The notes beneath the pieces were generated by a model. It was not told where the DNA came from. It worked only from the letters and a program-made list of their open reading frames with translations, and made no database searches. A stretch of 42,326 nucleotides of DNA from a virus: positions 1-42,326 of IMG/VR virus record IMGVR_UViG_3300035698_005633; one strand, written 5' to 3'. Both the position numbers and the translations under genes were made by a program. Below are positions 13,957 through 23,242 of the stretch, in pieces (positions within the stretch are counted from its first letter, which is position 1; each line of letters begins with the position of its first letter).

Positions 13957-15948
13957 ATGGCAGGTGGATATTCAGCTCCTGGTGTATACCGTAAAGAGAT
14001 TGACCTAAGCGAAATTTTAGTCGCTGGTGGTATATCTAATGGCGGTGTCGTTTTAAGAGCAAGAAAAGGACCAGTAAGTAGACCAGTTCTAGTTACTAGT
14101 GATAAAGAATTTATAGATACTTTCGGTGAGCCATATTTTGTTAGTGGTACTTCCCTAACAACTGAAGCGGGATCATTAACACCCGAATTGGGGTATGGTT
14201 CGTATGCGGCTTTACAATTTTTATCGGAATCTAATAGATTATACGTTTTCAGAGCATATGATGACGGATTAACATCAGACGATACTTATGGGTATGTTAA
14301 TGTTACATCTGGCGGTGTCGCGTCAGTTCCTGCAACGGGATTAATCCCAACAGCAGTATCAGAATTAGATGTTTTTGATACAAGAACAAGAATAGAGCGA
14401 TACGAAGCATATAACAGAACAGATCAAACAGATCCATTAATTATTGGTGCTGTAGGTCCTGGTGCGGATAATGATAATATTGCTGTTACTGTAGAAACGT
14501 TAAATCCGTATTCAGAATGGTTATATCAATATGATGAGTACCCAACTAGTGGTGTTGCTACATCAGCAGCTAATGCTGTGACAGATATAGTTTATACAGC
14601 GAAAGATACTTCAGCCACATTAAATGCTAAAGTTGCTGATATGTGGGTTACGGCTCAAGGTGGTAGTACGACATTAGTACAACAATATTTACCTGTTGCT
14701 AGTAGTGTTGTTAAAGTTTCAGTTTATAAAAAATCGGAAGATACTACTTGGGAAGATTTATATAGTGATGATACTGACAGATCTAGAAGTATTTTAAGAA
14801 TAGCTCCATTAGAAACATTTTATGGCTCATTATCACACAAAAAAGATTCGGATGGTAATGATTTATTCATAGAAACAGTTATTAATGGTAATTCTCAATA
14901 TGTATATATTAAATCATTATTAAGAGCTAACATAGGTCTTGATTCATGTTGGGATTTTGGTGGGATCAGTGCTACAACACCTACTTGGTATGATAATGGT
15001 GGATCATATGTAAAATTCACAGAAAATACTTATGACGCACAATTTTCAACATTAAGTGGTGGTAGTTTTGCACAAAAAACTGGTGCAGATGCTAGTGATG
15101 CAGATTTTTGGGGATTATTTGATAATAGAGATGAGCTTCCTGTTCAGATTCTTATCAATCCAAACTCTGATACTACTCATAAGTTAGAAGCTGCTAAACT
15201 GTGTGCTAAGAGACGTGACTGTATTGTTGCTAATCAAGTTGGTTCGATTACGGATAAAACTGTTGAGAAGGTATTAGAAGCCGAATCATATGGTTATCCT
15301 AATGCGTCATTTGTGGCTCTTTATTCAGGTTATTCTAAAGTGTATGATAAATATAATGATAGAGAGGTATTTCTTCCTAATTCTATTTATGGTGCGTCAT
15401 TAATGGCTAGAGGGGATACTATTGCAGATCCTTGGAATGCTCCTGCTGGTGTTGCTCGTGCAACTATGGCGGTACTTGATCAGAATAAACTTTTCAGTCA
15501 AGATCAAATTGGTAGATTGTACGATAAAAATATTAATTCTGTTAAATATGTTCAAGGTGCTGGATTCGCAATGTGGGGTCAAAAAACTGCACAGCTCAAA
15601 AAATCAGCTCTTGATAGAATAAATGTTAGAAGAACTATTATTTATATACAAACAAATATCGAACGCGCTCTTAATAGTTTTCTTTTTGAAAACAATACAG
15701 CTCAAACGAGACTTAGAGTATTTTCGATTGTTGATGAATTTTTATTAGGAATTAAAGCTAATCAAGGTTTGTATGATTATAAAGTTGTTGTTGATGAAAC
15801 TAATAATACTTCGGTAGTTATTGATTCTAATCAAATGAATGTGGATATTTATCTTCAGCCTGTTAAGACAGCGGAATTTATTCAATTCACTACAGTGGTT
15901 ACACGAACTGGGACAAGTTTCAGTGATGTGACTCTCAAATATGCTTAA
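13957..15948 (+). CDS. gp18: tail sheath protein (T4 gp18-like)
   Basis: 663 residues (T4 gp18 is 659), ATG 13957 with AAGGAGG. It forms the contractile sheath around the tube. The N-terminus (SAPGVYRKEIDLSEILVAGG, then GPVSRPVLVTSDKEFIDTFG and YAALQFLSESNRLYVFRAYD) follows the gp18 pattern of a Pro-Gly start, GPA-like loop and FGxP segment. The central part (about residues 85-350) is variable, Ser/Thr-rich and probably the surface-exposed protease-resistant domains. The C-terminal third (NIERALNSFLFENNTAQTR, then VDIYLQPVKTAEFIQFTTVV) is the conserved polymerising core. It is flanked by a late promoter and a very strong terminator, so it is likely a single-gene, high-level transcript. Confidence 0.96.
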   Translation: MAGGYSAPGVYRKEIDLSEILVAGGISNGGVVLRARKGPVSRPVLVTSDKEFIDTFGEPYFVSGTSLTTEAGSLTPELGYGSYAALQFLSESNRLYVFRAYDDGLTSDDTYGYVNVTSGGVASVPATGLIPTAVSELDVFDTRTRIERYEAYNRTDQTDPLIIGAVGPGADNDNIAVTVETLNPYSEWLYQYDEYPTSGVATSAANAVTDIVYTAKDTSATLNAKVADMWVTAQGGSTTLVQQYLPVASSVVKVSVYKKSEDTTWEDLYSDDTDRSRSILRIAPLETFYGSLSHKKDSDGNDLFIETVINGNSQYVYIKSLLRANIGLDSCWDFGGISATTPTWYDNGGSYVKFTENTYDAQFSTLSGGSFAQKTGADASDADFWGLFDNRDELPVQILINPNSDTTHKLEAAKLCAKRRDCIVANQVGSITDKTVEKVLEAESYGYPNASFVALYSGYSKVYDKYNDREVFLPNSIYGASLMARGDTIADPWNAPAGVARATMAVLDQNKLFSQDQIGRLYDKNINSVKYVQGAGFAMWGQKTAQLKKSALDRINVRRTIIYIQTNIERALNSFLFENNTAQTRLRVFSIVDEFLLGIKANQGLYDYKVVVDETNNTSVVIDSNQMNVDIYLQPVKTAEFIQFTTVVTRTGTSFSDVTLKYA

Positions 15949-15973
15949 TTAGTTATATTTGAAAATATGTTAT

Positions 15974-16014
15974 AAGTAAAAGGATAGTTCAATAACTATC
16001 CTTTTACTTTTTTT
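15974..16014 (+). terminator. intrinsic terminator after tail sheath
   Basis: Perfect 16-pair stem: AAGTAAAAGGATAGTT (15974-15989), loop CAAT, AACTATCCTTTTACTT (15994-16009), then T to 16014. The strongest terminator in the window. Confidence 0.93.
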
Positions 16015-16026
16015 AAAATGAATTTA

Positions 16027-16034
16027 TATAAATA
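16027..16034 (+). promoter_or_regulatory. T4-type late promoter box TATAAATA
   Basis: Exact TATAAATA 13 bases after the sheath terminator and 46 bases before the tail tube ATG. The terminator-then-promoter arrangement repeats that after gp23. Confidence 0.77.
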
Positions 16035-16079
16035 ATAATAGTAAAATGTATTAATTATTTATCAATATAGGGGATAATT

Positions 16080-16691
16080 ATGTCAGCATTAGATATTGTA
16101 ACAGGATTGCCTGTAAATCATAATAATATGACTATAAACGGACGAGCTAATAAATTTCCGGATATTCAACGCACATTTATGTGGGAAATGTTAATCCCAG
16201 GAATTAGTTCTGTTGCGGGTGCAGCTCTGTTGGATATGGAAGACTTAGCAGTAAGATGTAGAAGTATTAGTATACCTCAGAGATCAAATGAAGCTATCAC
16301 ATCAAATTTCATGGGAACAAGACAATTCTTCCCTGGTAAAGTTGATCCAGGTGGTGGCACAGTTTCGGTTAATTTTGAAGATACTGAAGATATGGCTATT
16401 GCTCGTATTTTTTATGAGTGGCAGCAAACTATTTTTAATATCAACCCGACTAGTCCTACGACTGCGGGTAAATCAAAAAAACCGTTAAAAAGACAATTAA
16501 CAAAAGATATATATTTATGGGTTTATGGGTATAATGGTTCATTGTTACCAAAAGTGATTAAATTCCATAATGCGTGGGTTCAAAATGTGGGTGAATCACC
16601 ACTATCGTATGAAGATAATGGAAGTGTTAAGTATGATGTTACATTTCAATATGACTATTGGACATTAACGCCTGACTTAACAGCAGTATAA
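16080..16691 (+). CDS. gp19: tail tube protein (T4 gp19-like)
   Basis: 203 residues, ATG 16080 with TAGGGG. Stacked hexamers form the inner tube through which DNA passes. Features of the gp19 family are NKFPDIQRTFMWEMLIPG at the start, a conserved strand with DLAVRCRSISIPQRSNEAIT, FMGTRQFFPGKVDPGGGTVS, then FYEWQQTIFNIN, and a C-terminal AWVQNVGESPLSYEDNGS with a final DVTFQYDYW strand. Length is a little above T4 gp19 (163 aa). It directly follows the sheath gene after a terminator and promoter, as in other T4-like phages. Confidence 0.93.
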   Translation: MSALDIVTGLPVNHNNMTINGRANKFPDIQRTFMWEMLIPGISSVAGAALLDMEDLAVRCRSISIPQRSNEAITSNFMGTRQFFPGKVDPGGGTVSVNFEDTEDMAIARIFYEWQQTIFNINPTSPTTAGKSKKPLKRQLTKDIYLWVYGYNGSLLPKVIKFHNAWVQNVGESPLSYEDNGSVKYDVTFQYDYWTLTPDLTAV

Positions 16692-16715
16692 TACTTTTAA
16701 TAGGTAGGGTGTGTT

Positions 16716-17441
16716 ATGGGTTTAGGTGGAGTTGTTAAGGGATTATTTTCAATAAATTCTGGTCAAGGTTCTTTTGGTAAATTCTTTTTAGATAAAAGTA
16801 TAACCAGAAGTTATCATTTTGCTGCGAGTTTTATGATTAACGATACTCCTGAAAATAAAAATTTAAAGCCTTTCGGTGATATGGATGCATATTATATCAA
16901 AGATGTTACTATACCAAAACACACATTTACTAAAGAAAGTGTTCATTATGGAAGTACACAATATTCGTTTCCTGTTTTTAGTAAAGATCAGAATTTAGAT
17001 TTAGCTATGACATTAGAAGAGGATAGGTATGGGTCAATCTCCAAATTTGTCAAGATTTTGGAGAATGTTAATTTTAAAGATGGTTTACATTCAGCCCCAA
17101 TTAATGCTAAATTTGGTAAAATAATAATAGCTCAATTGGATGTCCAACTCAATGTTGTTGTTTTGTGGACATTTCGTGATGTATATTTTCTTGGGGCTGA
17201 AACTATATCATTTTCTTATGATGAATCGGAAAATGTTAAATATAGTGTGACATTTGGGTGTGATGTCATAGAAACGGAAACAATGGATGTTGCACAGTAT
17301 GAAAACTATCCAACGAATTTGTTATCATTTCTTAATCCGACCCAATTCGCAACAAATCTTGTAGGTAGTGGTCGAGATGCGTTACTTGGTATAGAGAGAA
17401 ACCCTAAAGTTCCTTTTGGTAGTGGTGTATCTTTACCGTGA
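16716..17441 (+). CDS. second tube-fold protein (gp54/gp19-like, tube initiator candidate)
   Basis: 241 residues, ATG 16716 with TAGGGT. The sequence has the same strand layout as the tube protein: ITRSYHFAASFMINDTPENK, MDAYYIKDVTIPKHTFTKES, SKDQNLDLAMTLEEDRYGSI, and a C-terminal FRDVYFLGAETISFSYDESE followed by YSVTFGCDVI. The N-terminal 25 residues are Gly-rich, and a C-terminal extension after about residue 200 ends in GSGVSLP. In T4, gp48 and gp54 are tube-fold proteins that start the tube on the baseplate. This gene sits next to the tube gene and before hub genes, so a gp54-like initiator or a second tube protein are both possible. Confidence 0.68.
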   Translation: MGLGGVVKGLFSINSGQGSFGKFFLDKSITRSYHFAASFMINDTPENKNLKPFGDMDAYYIKDVTIPKHTFTKESVHYGSTQYSFPVFSKDQNLDLAMTLEEDRYGSISKFVKILENVNFKDGLHSAPINAKFGKIIIAQLDVQLNVVVLWTFRDVYFLGAETISFSYDESENVKYSVTFGCDVIETETMDVAQYENYPTNLLSFLNPTQFATNLVGSGRDALLGIERNPKVPFGSGVSLP

Positions 17442-17486
17442 TATTTTATTATTGTTAGTATGTAATTATATTTTAGGAGTTTATAG

Positions 17487-18398
17487 ATGAAAATGGATAA
17501 TATTGAAGAAATTGAAAATGTAGCAGTGGCTCCGATTGTAAACGAATCTGATGCCAAAGTTATGCAAATGATTAAAAATATGCAAAACGATGCTACAGCT
17601 CCGCAGGGAAAGCCTGTAGAGCCTAAAAATGGTCCTATGACCATAAAGTTGGATAAAGACGAAAAGTCCAATTATTGGGTGGTAGACGATTTACCAACAA
17701 AAGGTGATTTGTATCCCGAAGGTACAGTTATTACAGCTAGACCATTGAAAGTATTAGAAGTTAAGAAATTGACCTCTTTAACTGAGGAAAATGCTAATTA
17801 CGTTATTAATGATGTTCTGAGAAAATGTGTTCGAGGTATTGATGTTGGTGAGATATATTTAGCAGATAAAGTATATTTGATATTATGGTTACGTGCTAAT
17901 TCATTTAGAGATAATAAATATGTCGTTGATTATATTTGTCCTAAGTGCGAGTCCGAGTCGTCGTATCATTTTGATGTGTCGTCAATTGATGTGGATTATA
18001 TTAATGATGATTATGAAGCTGATAAAGTTATAACTTTATCTAACGGCGAAGAAGTTCGTCTTGGTGTATTAAAAATCAAAGATGAAATATCTATGGATAA
18101 TTTCAAAGAACGATACTATAAAATATATAGTGGTGCAGAAGAAATTGATGAAGATCTTCTTAACTTAGCGTTTATTATCAATACTGTTGATAATGTTGAG
18201 TTGGATTCTATAAAAAAATATGATTATGTTCTTGGTATGACTTCTGAAGATTATTCTACATTAGCAACATATCTTTCTGAGAATTCTATAGGCGTTAACC
18301 CGATCATGACAGTACAGTGTGATAAATGCGGAGGAGACTCCCAAATTGGGATTTCGTTTCGCCCCGATTTCTTTCTTCCCAAAGATGGAACTAGATGA
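17487..18398 (+). CDS. baseplate hub assembly protein with zinc-ribbon cysteines (gp26-like)
   Basis: 303 residues, ATG 17487 with TAGGAG at 7 bases. After a disordered 50-residue acidic start, the core has a DLPTKGDLYPEGTVITARPL turn, LKVLEVKKLTSLTEENANYV and VYLILWLRANSFRDNKYVVD, the pattern of the T4 baseplate family that includes gp26 (Pfam T4_baseplate). A CPKC pair (in DYICPKCESES) and a second CDKC pair near the C-terminus (VQCDKCGGDSQIGISFRPDF) look like a zinc ribbon. gp26 helps assemble the hub and is thought not to remain in the virion. The last 14 bases overlap the next gene in another frame. Confidence 0.75.
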   Translation: MKMDNIEEIENVAVAPIVNESDAKVMQMIKNMQNDATAPQGKPVEPKNGPMTIKLDKDEKSNYWVVDDLPTKGDLYPEGTVITARPLKVLEVKKLTSLTEENANYVINDVLRKCVRGIDVGEIYLADKVYLILWLRANSFRDNKYVVDYICPKCESESSYHFDVSSIDVDYINDDYEADKVITLSNGEEVRLGVLKIKDEISMDNFKERYYKIYSGAEEIDEDLLNLAFIINTVDNVELDSIKKYDYVLGMTSEDYSTLATYLSENSIGVNPIMTVQCDKCGGDSQIGISFRPDFFLPKDGTR

Positions 18399-18621
18399 TC
18401 TATTAGAAATTGAATTTCAGATAAGCTATGCTATGGGAATACCGTTTGATTACAATCATAAAGAATATTATGAGTTGGTTTGGTTTTTTGAGCGATTAGT
18501 CGCTGAACGTAAAAACGAAAATGACAATGCTAGACAAGAAGAAGGTAGAACTTCTTTAGGTAACTTAGGTGTTAATCCCACAGTGATGGGGCAAAACAAT
18601 AGAGATGGTGAAAATGGCTGA
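18385..18621 (+). CDS. small baseplate assembly protein, gp51-like candidate
   Basis: 78 residues from ATG 18385. The frame is open upstream to GTG 18319, but ATG 18385 begins a sensible protein: MELDDLLEIEFQISYAMGIP, then FDYNHKEYYELVWFFERLV, then a polar tail. The FDYN-x-x-x-YYELVWFFERL pattern is that of small chaperone-like proteins found between the gp26-like and hub/tape-measure genes in T4-type clusters, and gp51 is the likeliest equivalent. There is no good ribosome site before it (CCCAAAG directly upstream), so translation probably depends on coupling to, or frameshifting from, the preceding gene. It overlaps both neighbours (14 and 8 bases). Confidence 0.6.
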   Translation: MELDDLLEIEFQISYAMGIPFDYNHKEYYELVWFFERLVAERKNENDNARQEEGRTSLGNLGVNPTVMGQNNRDGENG

Positions 18622-20770
18622 TAACGATTTTTTAAGTGGTGTTAAGGTTGAACAGTTCATCAAACAAAGTAATGATGAACTCAAAAATTCTATTGGAGAT
18701 CTGAAACTCAGTATCTCCAATAACTTTAAATCCCTAATAACATACCAACAAAAGGCAACATCTACATTAACATCAATAGAAAAAAATTCTATTAAGATGT
18801 ATACTAGTGTTAATAAAATTTTATCTAATCAGGATAAACTTTTATCGACATTAGGTAAACGTAAAGATGGTATGTCTAAGCAGAATCTACAAACCCTTAT
18901 CAAACAAATTGATAAGGGCAAAACTGATGGTTCCCCCTCCCCCGTAGTTAAAGATTTTTATAAAAAAGAAGATCCTAATGCTGAAACTAACGAGAAATTA
19001 AGTAAGAGTAATAAATCTCTCAGAATGCTTGTTACGCAGGGTAATAAGAAGAAAAAGAAATTCAATTTGGCAGGATTATTGATGGGTGCTGGTGCCGCTT
19101 TTATGAAAGTGGGTCTTTTGGGTTATTTATTGACAGGTAAAAAAGAATTACTCAACAATATTGCCAAAGGATTAAGATATAGTGTGATGGGAGCATTTGA
19201 GGGTATAGTAAATCCTATATTGAAAAAATTAGGTCTAGCAAAGAGTGCTGTTGCTGAGAAATTAACACCAAAAGCTATTTCTAAACTTGCTAAAGTTAAA
19301 GAAAAATTAGCCAAAAAAGAGGCTAAGGCTTTAGTTAGGGACGCTAATAAAAAAGCTAAGGTTGTTAAGAAGCTTAAAAAACTAGAAATTGCTAAACAAA
19401 TTAAAATTGCTAAGGATGCTACGAAGCGGATTAAAGCTATTAATGCGCTAGATATTTCTAAGGATGCTAAAAAACTTTTAATAGCTAAACAAGCTAAAAT
19501 TGCTAAGGATGCCAATACTACTGTTGAAGCTTTAAAGGCAACTAAAGCAGTTAAGGCAACTAAAGCAGTTAAGGGTGCCAGTGGTGTATCTAAAGCAGTT
19601 AAGGGGGCAGATACCGCTGCTGATATAGGTAAAACTGTTAAGGGTGTATCGACTATAGGTAAAAGTGTTGCTAAGACCAGCGGAAAATTTGCAGGTAAAT
19701 CTGGTCTGAAAAAAATTCCTGTTGTTGGTGGTCTCATGGGGTTAGTTTTTGGGATACAACGATTCAAAAAGGGTGATGTAAAAGGTGGGCTATTAGAAAT
19801 AGCTTCGGGTTTTTCTAGTATGTTACATTTAATTCCTGGTGTTGGTACAGGAGCGGCGTTAGCTATTGGTATGGGTATTGATGCATTTCTAGCAATTAGA
19901 GATCTTAAAGGCGTTGATACAAAGGGTGGCGATATTAAAGAATTGGATGATGCTAACAACCTTTTAGATGGTATGAGTGGTACAACTAAAGATTCCACAA
20001 CCACAGGCGGTACAACTAAGGGCGGTACAGGAGACCCTGTTAAAGCACTATTAAAAAAGAAAAAAATAGATTATGACGAGTTATTAAAATCCGCAAGCTA
20101 TAATAAAAAGGGATCAAGTAAAGGTGTTTATAATAAATGGAAAAGGGATGTTGGTATTGGTGGTGTTAATAAAGGTGTATGGGATAACTTTTATGGTATG
20201 GCTCAAGAATTTAATAGTAAATACCCAAATAAACGAATTCAAATAAATTCAGGGTATAGATCAATAGAAGAACAACAGCAATTATATAATGATTACATCA
20301 GTGGGAAAAGAAAAGATCCCGCAGCATTTCCTGGTAAATCTATGCATAATTGGGGATACGCATTAGATATAAACTCACCTGAAGCTAATATATTGTCTAG
20401 TAGTGGGTTATTATCGAAATGGGGATTTAATAGACCTATGGGTGCCGAGCCTTGGCATATAGAACCATCAGGTATAGATTATGCTAAAGTTCGTGCGGGT
20501 ATAGATGGGGAATCAGATTCCCCGGATCCAATAGGTGATCCGATCTTATCACCCAAACCAATTAGTAAATCAGGTTTGAACAATAATTTACCAAAAGGTA
20601 ATGTAGCCAAAAAAGCTAATCCTAAAGATGTTGTTATGGTTAAATTAACATCAGAAGATATAACATTATTAGCAAATGCTTTTGGAAAACAAATGAAAGA
20701 TAATGCACCAAAGAAACAGACGGTTAATTCTGTTCCTAATAATACAGGAAATCCTAGAGGTAACTTATGA
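18614..20770 (+). CDS. tape-measure/hub protein with VanY-type D,D-carboxypeptidase domain
   Basis: 718 residues from ATG 18614 (ATG 18605 is also in frame). Residues 1-120 are helical and coiled. About 155-180 is a hydrophobic Gly/Ala/Leu stretch (LAGLLMGAGAAFMKVGLLGY). About 205-370 is a Lys/Ala helical repeat region with IAKDA and KATKAVK repeats, and 380-440 is a second Gly-rich hydrophobic segment. The C-terminal part (about 526-620) is a peptidase M15/VanY domain with SMHNWGYALDI (His578, Asp585) and EPWHIE (Glu612, His615), the zinc and catalytic ligands of that family. By place it corresponds to gp29, the tape measure, and the enzyme would cut cell-wall peptide stems during injection. 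The polar tail is Pro/Asn-rich. Confidence 0.82.
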   Translation: MADNDFLSGVKVEQFIKQSNDELKNSIGDLKLSISNNFKSLITYQQKATSTLTSIEKNSIKMYTSVNKILSNQDKLLSTLGKRKDGMSKQNLQTLIKQIDKGKTDGSPSPVVKDFYKKEDPNAETNEKLSKSNKSLRMLVTQGNKKKKKFNLAGLLMGAGAAFMKVGLLGYLLTGKKELLNNIAKGLRYSVMGAFEGIVNPILKKLGLAKSAVAEKLTPKAISKLAKVKEKLAKKEAKALVRDANKKAKVVKKLKKLEIAKQIKIAKDATKRIKAINALDISKDAKKLLIAKQAKIAKDANTTVEALKATKAVKATKAVKGASGVSKAVKGADTAADIGKTVKGVSTIGKSVAKTSGKFAGKSGLKKIPVVGGLMGLVFGIQRFKKGDVKGGLLEIASGFSSMLHLIPGVGTGAALAIGMGIDAFLAIRDLKGVDTKGGDIKELDDANNLLDGMSGTTKDSTTTGGTTKGGTGDPVKALLKKKKIDYDELLKSASYNKKGSSKGVYNKWKRDVGIGGVNKGVWDNFYGMAQEFNSKYPNKRIQINSGYRSIEEQQQLYNDYISGKRKDPAAFPGKSMHNWGYALDINSPEANILSSSGLLSKWGFNRPMGAEPWHIEPSGIDYAKVRAGIDGESDSPDPIGDPILSPKPISKSGLNNNLPKGNVAKKANPKDVVMVKLTSEDITLLANAFGKQMKDNAPKKQTVNSVPNNTGNPRGNL
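19535..19570 (+). repeat. perfect 18-base tandem duplication in tape-measure gene
   Basis: Two identical copies of AAGGCAACTAAAGCAGTT (19535-19552 and 19553-19570), encoding KATKAV twice, within a Lys/Ala helical region. In-frame repeat changes here could alter the helical spacer length and so tail length. Confidence 0.9.
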
Positions 20771-21696
20771 TACATTCAGTGATAAATTTGTCAGATTATA
20801 GCAGAATAGCGCAGGGTAAAGTTGCTTCACCAGATTATTATAATACTCTCGGTTATGGGATGATACAACTCACCCCAAATTTTTCTAAGTGGATTTATGA
20901 GGATGTAGAAGTTGATGGTGTGAAAGTTTCTGATATGTATAAACGAGTGTCCGCCCCGTTAGATAATGATGTGAATTATAGTGTTACATCGGTGTGGAAT
21001 CCTATGACTGATAATTTACCAAAAGTATTGAGTTTAGGTCTTGTTGATTCATTAGCAGCGGACGTTGGTATGGGTAATCTTGGTTCTGTATATAAAAGCA
21101 AACTTATTTGGCAACAGAGTGGTTATTTAACATTATCACCTAAAATAAAAATAGTTGATGTTAATGGTGATGGGTTATGTTTAAAGGTTGCACAGCAATT
21201 ATTATTATATGTTACCCCATCAGGGTTTACTGATATCAGTGGAGGTCTTGCTAAAACCTTCAAAGAGAATACTGGAAATGCTGCTGATAGGGTTGAGGTG
21301 CTTGTAAACAATGTTATCGACGTAGGGGAAAAACTTACCATATATGAAAAAGAAACCGCTGATATGGCTAAAACCGTGGCTAAAGCATCAACTAATGCGA
21401 TCAAAAGCAAATACCTCGATAATCTTGAAGATTATTTTAAATTACAACATTCTCCTCCCCCATTAGACATTGAGATTGGGCGGATATTCCGTAACAATGA
21501 TATGGTGTTACTTAGTGTTGATTTCACATTTTCAAAAGAATGTACCGCGGCAGGTCCATTATATTTGGAGGCTGCTTTAGAATTAAAAAGTAGATCAATA
21601 ATGGATAGTAATAAAGGTGTTGGTTTATTAGACACATCATCATTAAAAGATCCGAGAGTTGAGGTCAAAACAGGTAATGCACAGACAGGGGGGTAA
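20767..21696 (+). CDS. baseplate tube-cap protein candidate (gp48-like)
   Basis: 309 residues, ATG 20767 sharing ATGA with the previous stop, behind AGAGG. Mixed alpha/beta chain. The N-terminal half has YNTLGYGMIQLTPNFSKWIY, a VTSVWNPMTDNLPKVLSLGL helix and GYLTLSPKIKIVDVNGDG. A helical insertion (about 165-220) follows. The last third is strand-rich: PPPLDIEIGRIFRNNDMVLL followed by a FTFSKECTAAGPLYLEAALE strand pair. That last portion resembles the conserved end of the gp48/tube-cap family, where an IGxxF strand is followed by a FS-x-E-x-T-x-x-GP-L turn. Neighbours (tape measure, gp53, hub) fit a baseplate-tube joint. The assignment is moderate. Confidence 0.58.
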   Translation: MIHSVINLSDYSRIAQGKVASPDYYNTLGYGMIQLTPNFSKWIYEDVEVDGVKVSDMYKRVSAPLDNDVNYSVTSVWNPMTDNLPKVLSLGLVDSLAADVGMGNLGSVYKSKLIWQQSGYLTLSPKIKIVDVNGDGLCLKVAQQLLLYVTPSGFTDISGGLAKTFKENTGNAADRVEVLVNNVIDVGEKLTIYEKETADMAKTVAKASTNAIKSKYLDNLEDYFKLQHSPPPLDIEIGRIFRNNDMVLLSVDFTFSKECTAAGPLYLEAALELKSRSIMDSNKGVGLLDTSSLKDPRVEVKTGNAQTGG

Positions 21697-21698
21697 TT

Positions 21699-22028
21699 AT
21701 GTTAACATCTTTTAGACGTACAAACTTTTTAAGTCAAATAGAATTACCTAATGGTATTAAAGAATATGATTTATTATTAAACAATTGGGATTTATTTGAA
21801 ATAAATGATAATATAAAATTCGGTAATATAAAAATCGGTGATTTACAAAGACCTGATTATTTATCGTATCGTATATATGGTACTAGTGATTATTGGTGGA
21901 TATTATGTAAGGTCAACCAAATAGATGATATATGGAATGATTTGTATATTGGTATGGATATAATATTGCCTAGTAAAAATGATATAAAGGAATTTTATAA
22001 AAGAGTTAGAAAAAGGCTTAGAAAATAA
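21699..22028 (+). CDS. gp53: baseplate wedge protein (T4 gp53-like)
   Basis: 109 residues, ATG 21699 behind GGGGGG. The core YRIYGTSDYWWILCKVNQID followed by IWNDLYIGMDIILPS is the recognisable gp53/LysM-like baseplate segment; an aromatic YWWIL strand and a trailing LPS loop are typical. It is shorter than T4 gp53 (196 aa) and ends in a basic helix (FYKRVRKRLRK). gp53 attaches the wedge to the hub and allows circularisation of six wedges. Its stop overlaps the next start (TAATG), so the two are probably translated in coupling. Confidence 0.82.
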   Translation: MLTSFRRTNFLSQIELPNGIKEYDLLLNNWDLFEINDNIKFGNIKIGDLQRPDYLSYRIYGTSDYWWILCKVNQIDDIWNDLYIGMDIILPSKNDIKEFYKRVRKRLRK

Positions 22029-23242
22029 TGGAATTCGATTCGAAAAGATTTTATGATATTAAGATTTATATGAATAGTTCTAGAAATGAGCCTATTGTTG
22101 CTGATAAGACATTCGAACTCCACCCAGAAAGTATAATATCTCTTAATATTGTTGAGAGTGTTATTACAATATTACCTAAATTAGAATTATTAGTTTCTGA
22201 TACAGGCTCATTTATGGATTTAACGCCCATTGTTGATAAAACAATATTAACAGTTATGATGGGTAATGGTTATACCGATGATCCTGATGTAGAAATGGAA
22301 TTTATTGTTAGCGGATTTAGTATTGAAGCTGATAACCAACACCACGATAAAAATTTATTTAGGATCGTTGGGTATATGGCGTGTGATAATATGTTTACGC
22401 CATATCGTTCAAGAAGTTTTACAGGTAGTTCTGATTCGGTGTTAAAAAAGATTTGTGCTGAAAGTGATATTGTATTTAATAATCCTGTTTCGGGTGATGA
22501 TAGTAATATATGGTATCAGCGAGGAAATAATTATCAATTTATAAAACATATCGCTAATAGATCTTTTATTGCATCTGATGGTGTTTTTGTGTATGCCGAT
22601 AAAAGTGGGGCTATAAATTATAATTCATTAAAGAATGTATTATCTAAAGAAGTGGCGTTTACCGCTAAATATAATGCGCGTCGTACAGAGAATTCTGTGT
22701 TATTGGATGATGCTGATGATTCTAGTATAATGTTTTATAATTATTATGACATCAAAAATATTTCTGAGGTATATAATAATATATCAAATTATGGTGGAGA
22801 TTATTCATATTATAATTTGACTAAATATGTGACAGAATCTATTAAAACTCCGACCAAATTTACAGATCTAGCTAATAAGCATAAGGATTATGACGATACC
22901 GTAGTGTTTAGTGATGTTGTTGGTATTATTAATGATGAAAAATATTTTGATACGATATATAAAGGTCAGGTTCTTAACCACATGGTTAAATATCATATGT
23001 TTTCTATAACAATATCATTAAATATAAATAGCTCTACGGACGTTAAATTATTAGATGTTGTTGAGTTGGAGATAAATTCCGCACTGGACGACACATTTAT
23101 GGCTGAACCATATTCTGGTAAGTATGTTGTTGGATCGATATCATATTCTTTGGCTAAAAATACTCCATACACAAAGCGAATAGTTTTATGTCGATTTGGT
23201 ATAAATAAATCTGAAATAGATCAAAAGTATGAGGTTGTATAA
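22028..23242 (+). CDS. baseplate hub protein (gp27/gpD-like)
   Basis: 404 residues, start overlapping the gp53 stop by one base. The chain has the layout of the hub superfamily that includes T4 gp27 and P2 gpD: an N-terminal beta domain (SIISLNIVESVITILPKLEL, a TILTVMMGNGYTDDPDVEME strand), then an NLFRIVGYMACDNMF segment and SVLKKICAESDIVFNNPVSG, followed by a second barrel with FIKHIANRSFIASDGVFVYA (the motif for loading hub proteins of this class). A C-terminal tail includes VVGSISYSLAKNTPYTKRIV. A trimer of gp27 binds the spike gp5, whose gene is immediately downstream and also overlaps by one base. Sequence identity to T4 gp27 is too low for a firm symbol. Confidence 0.78.
   Translation: MEFDSKRFYDIKIYMNSSRNEPIVADKTFELHPESIISLNIVESVITILPKLELLVSDTGSFMDLTPIVDKTILTVMMGNGYTDDPDVEMEFIVSGFSIEADNQHHDKNLFRIVGYMACDNMFTPYRSRSFTGSSDSVLKKICAESDIVFNNPVSGDDSNIWYQRGNNYQFIKHIANRSFIASDGVFVYADKSGAINYNSLKNVLSKEVAFTAKYNARRTENSVLLDDADDSSIMFYNYYDIKNISEVYNNISNYGGDYSYYNLTKYVTESIKTPTKFTDLANKHKDYDDTVVFSDVVGIINDEKYFDTIYKGQVLNHMVKYHMFSITISLNINSSTDVKLLDVVELEINSALDDTFMAEPYSGKYVVGSISYSLAKNTPYTKRIVLCRFGINKSEIDQKYEVV

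Noticed and set aside
18378-18384. CCCAAAG as a -1 slippery heptamer
   Set aside because: The phase is wrong for a -1 slip (zero-frame codons are CCC AAA), and the downstream gene needs +1. Only a weaker +1 idea is kept.
19123-20004. 293-residue open frame on the - strand
   Set aside because: It is the mirror of the Lys/Ala-rich tape-measure coding sequence; low-complexity Leu/Ala/Ser translation, no ribosome site, and no promoter on that strand.
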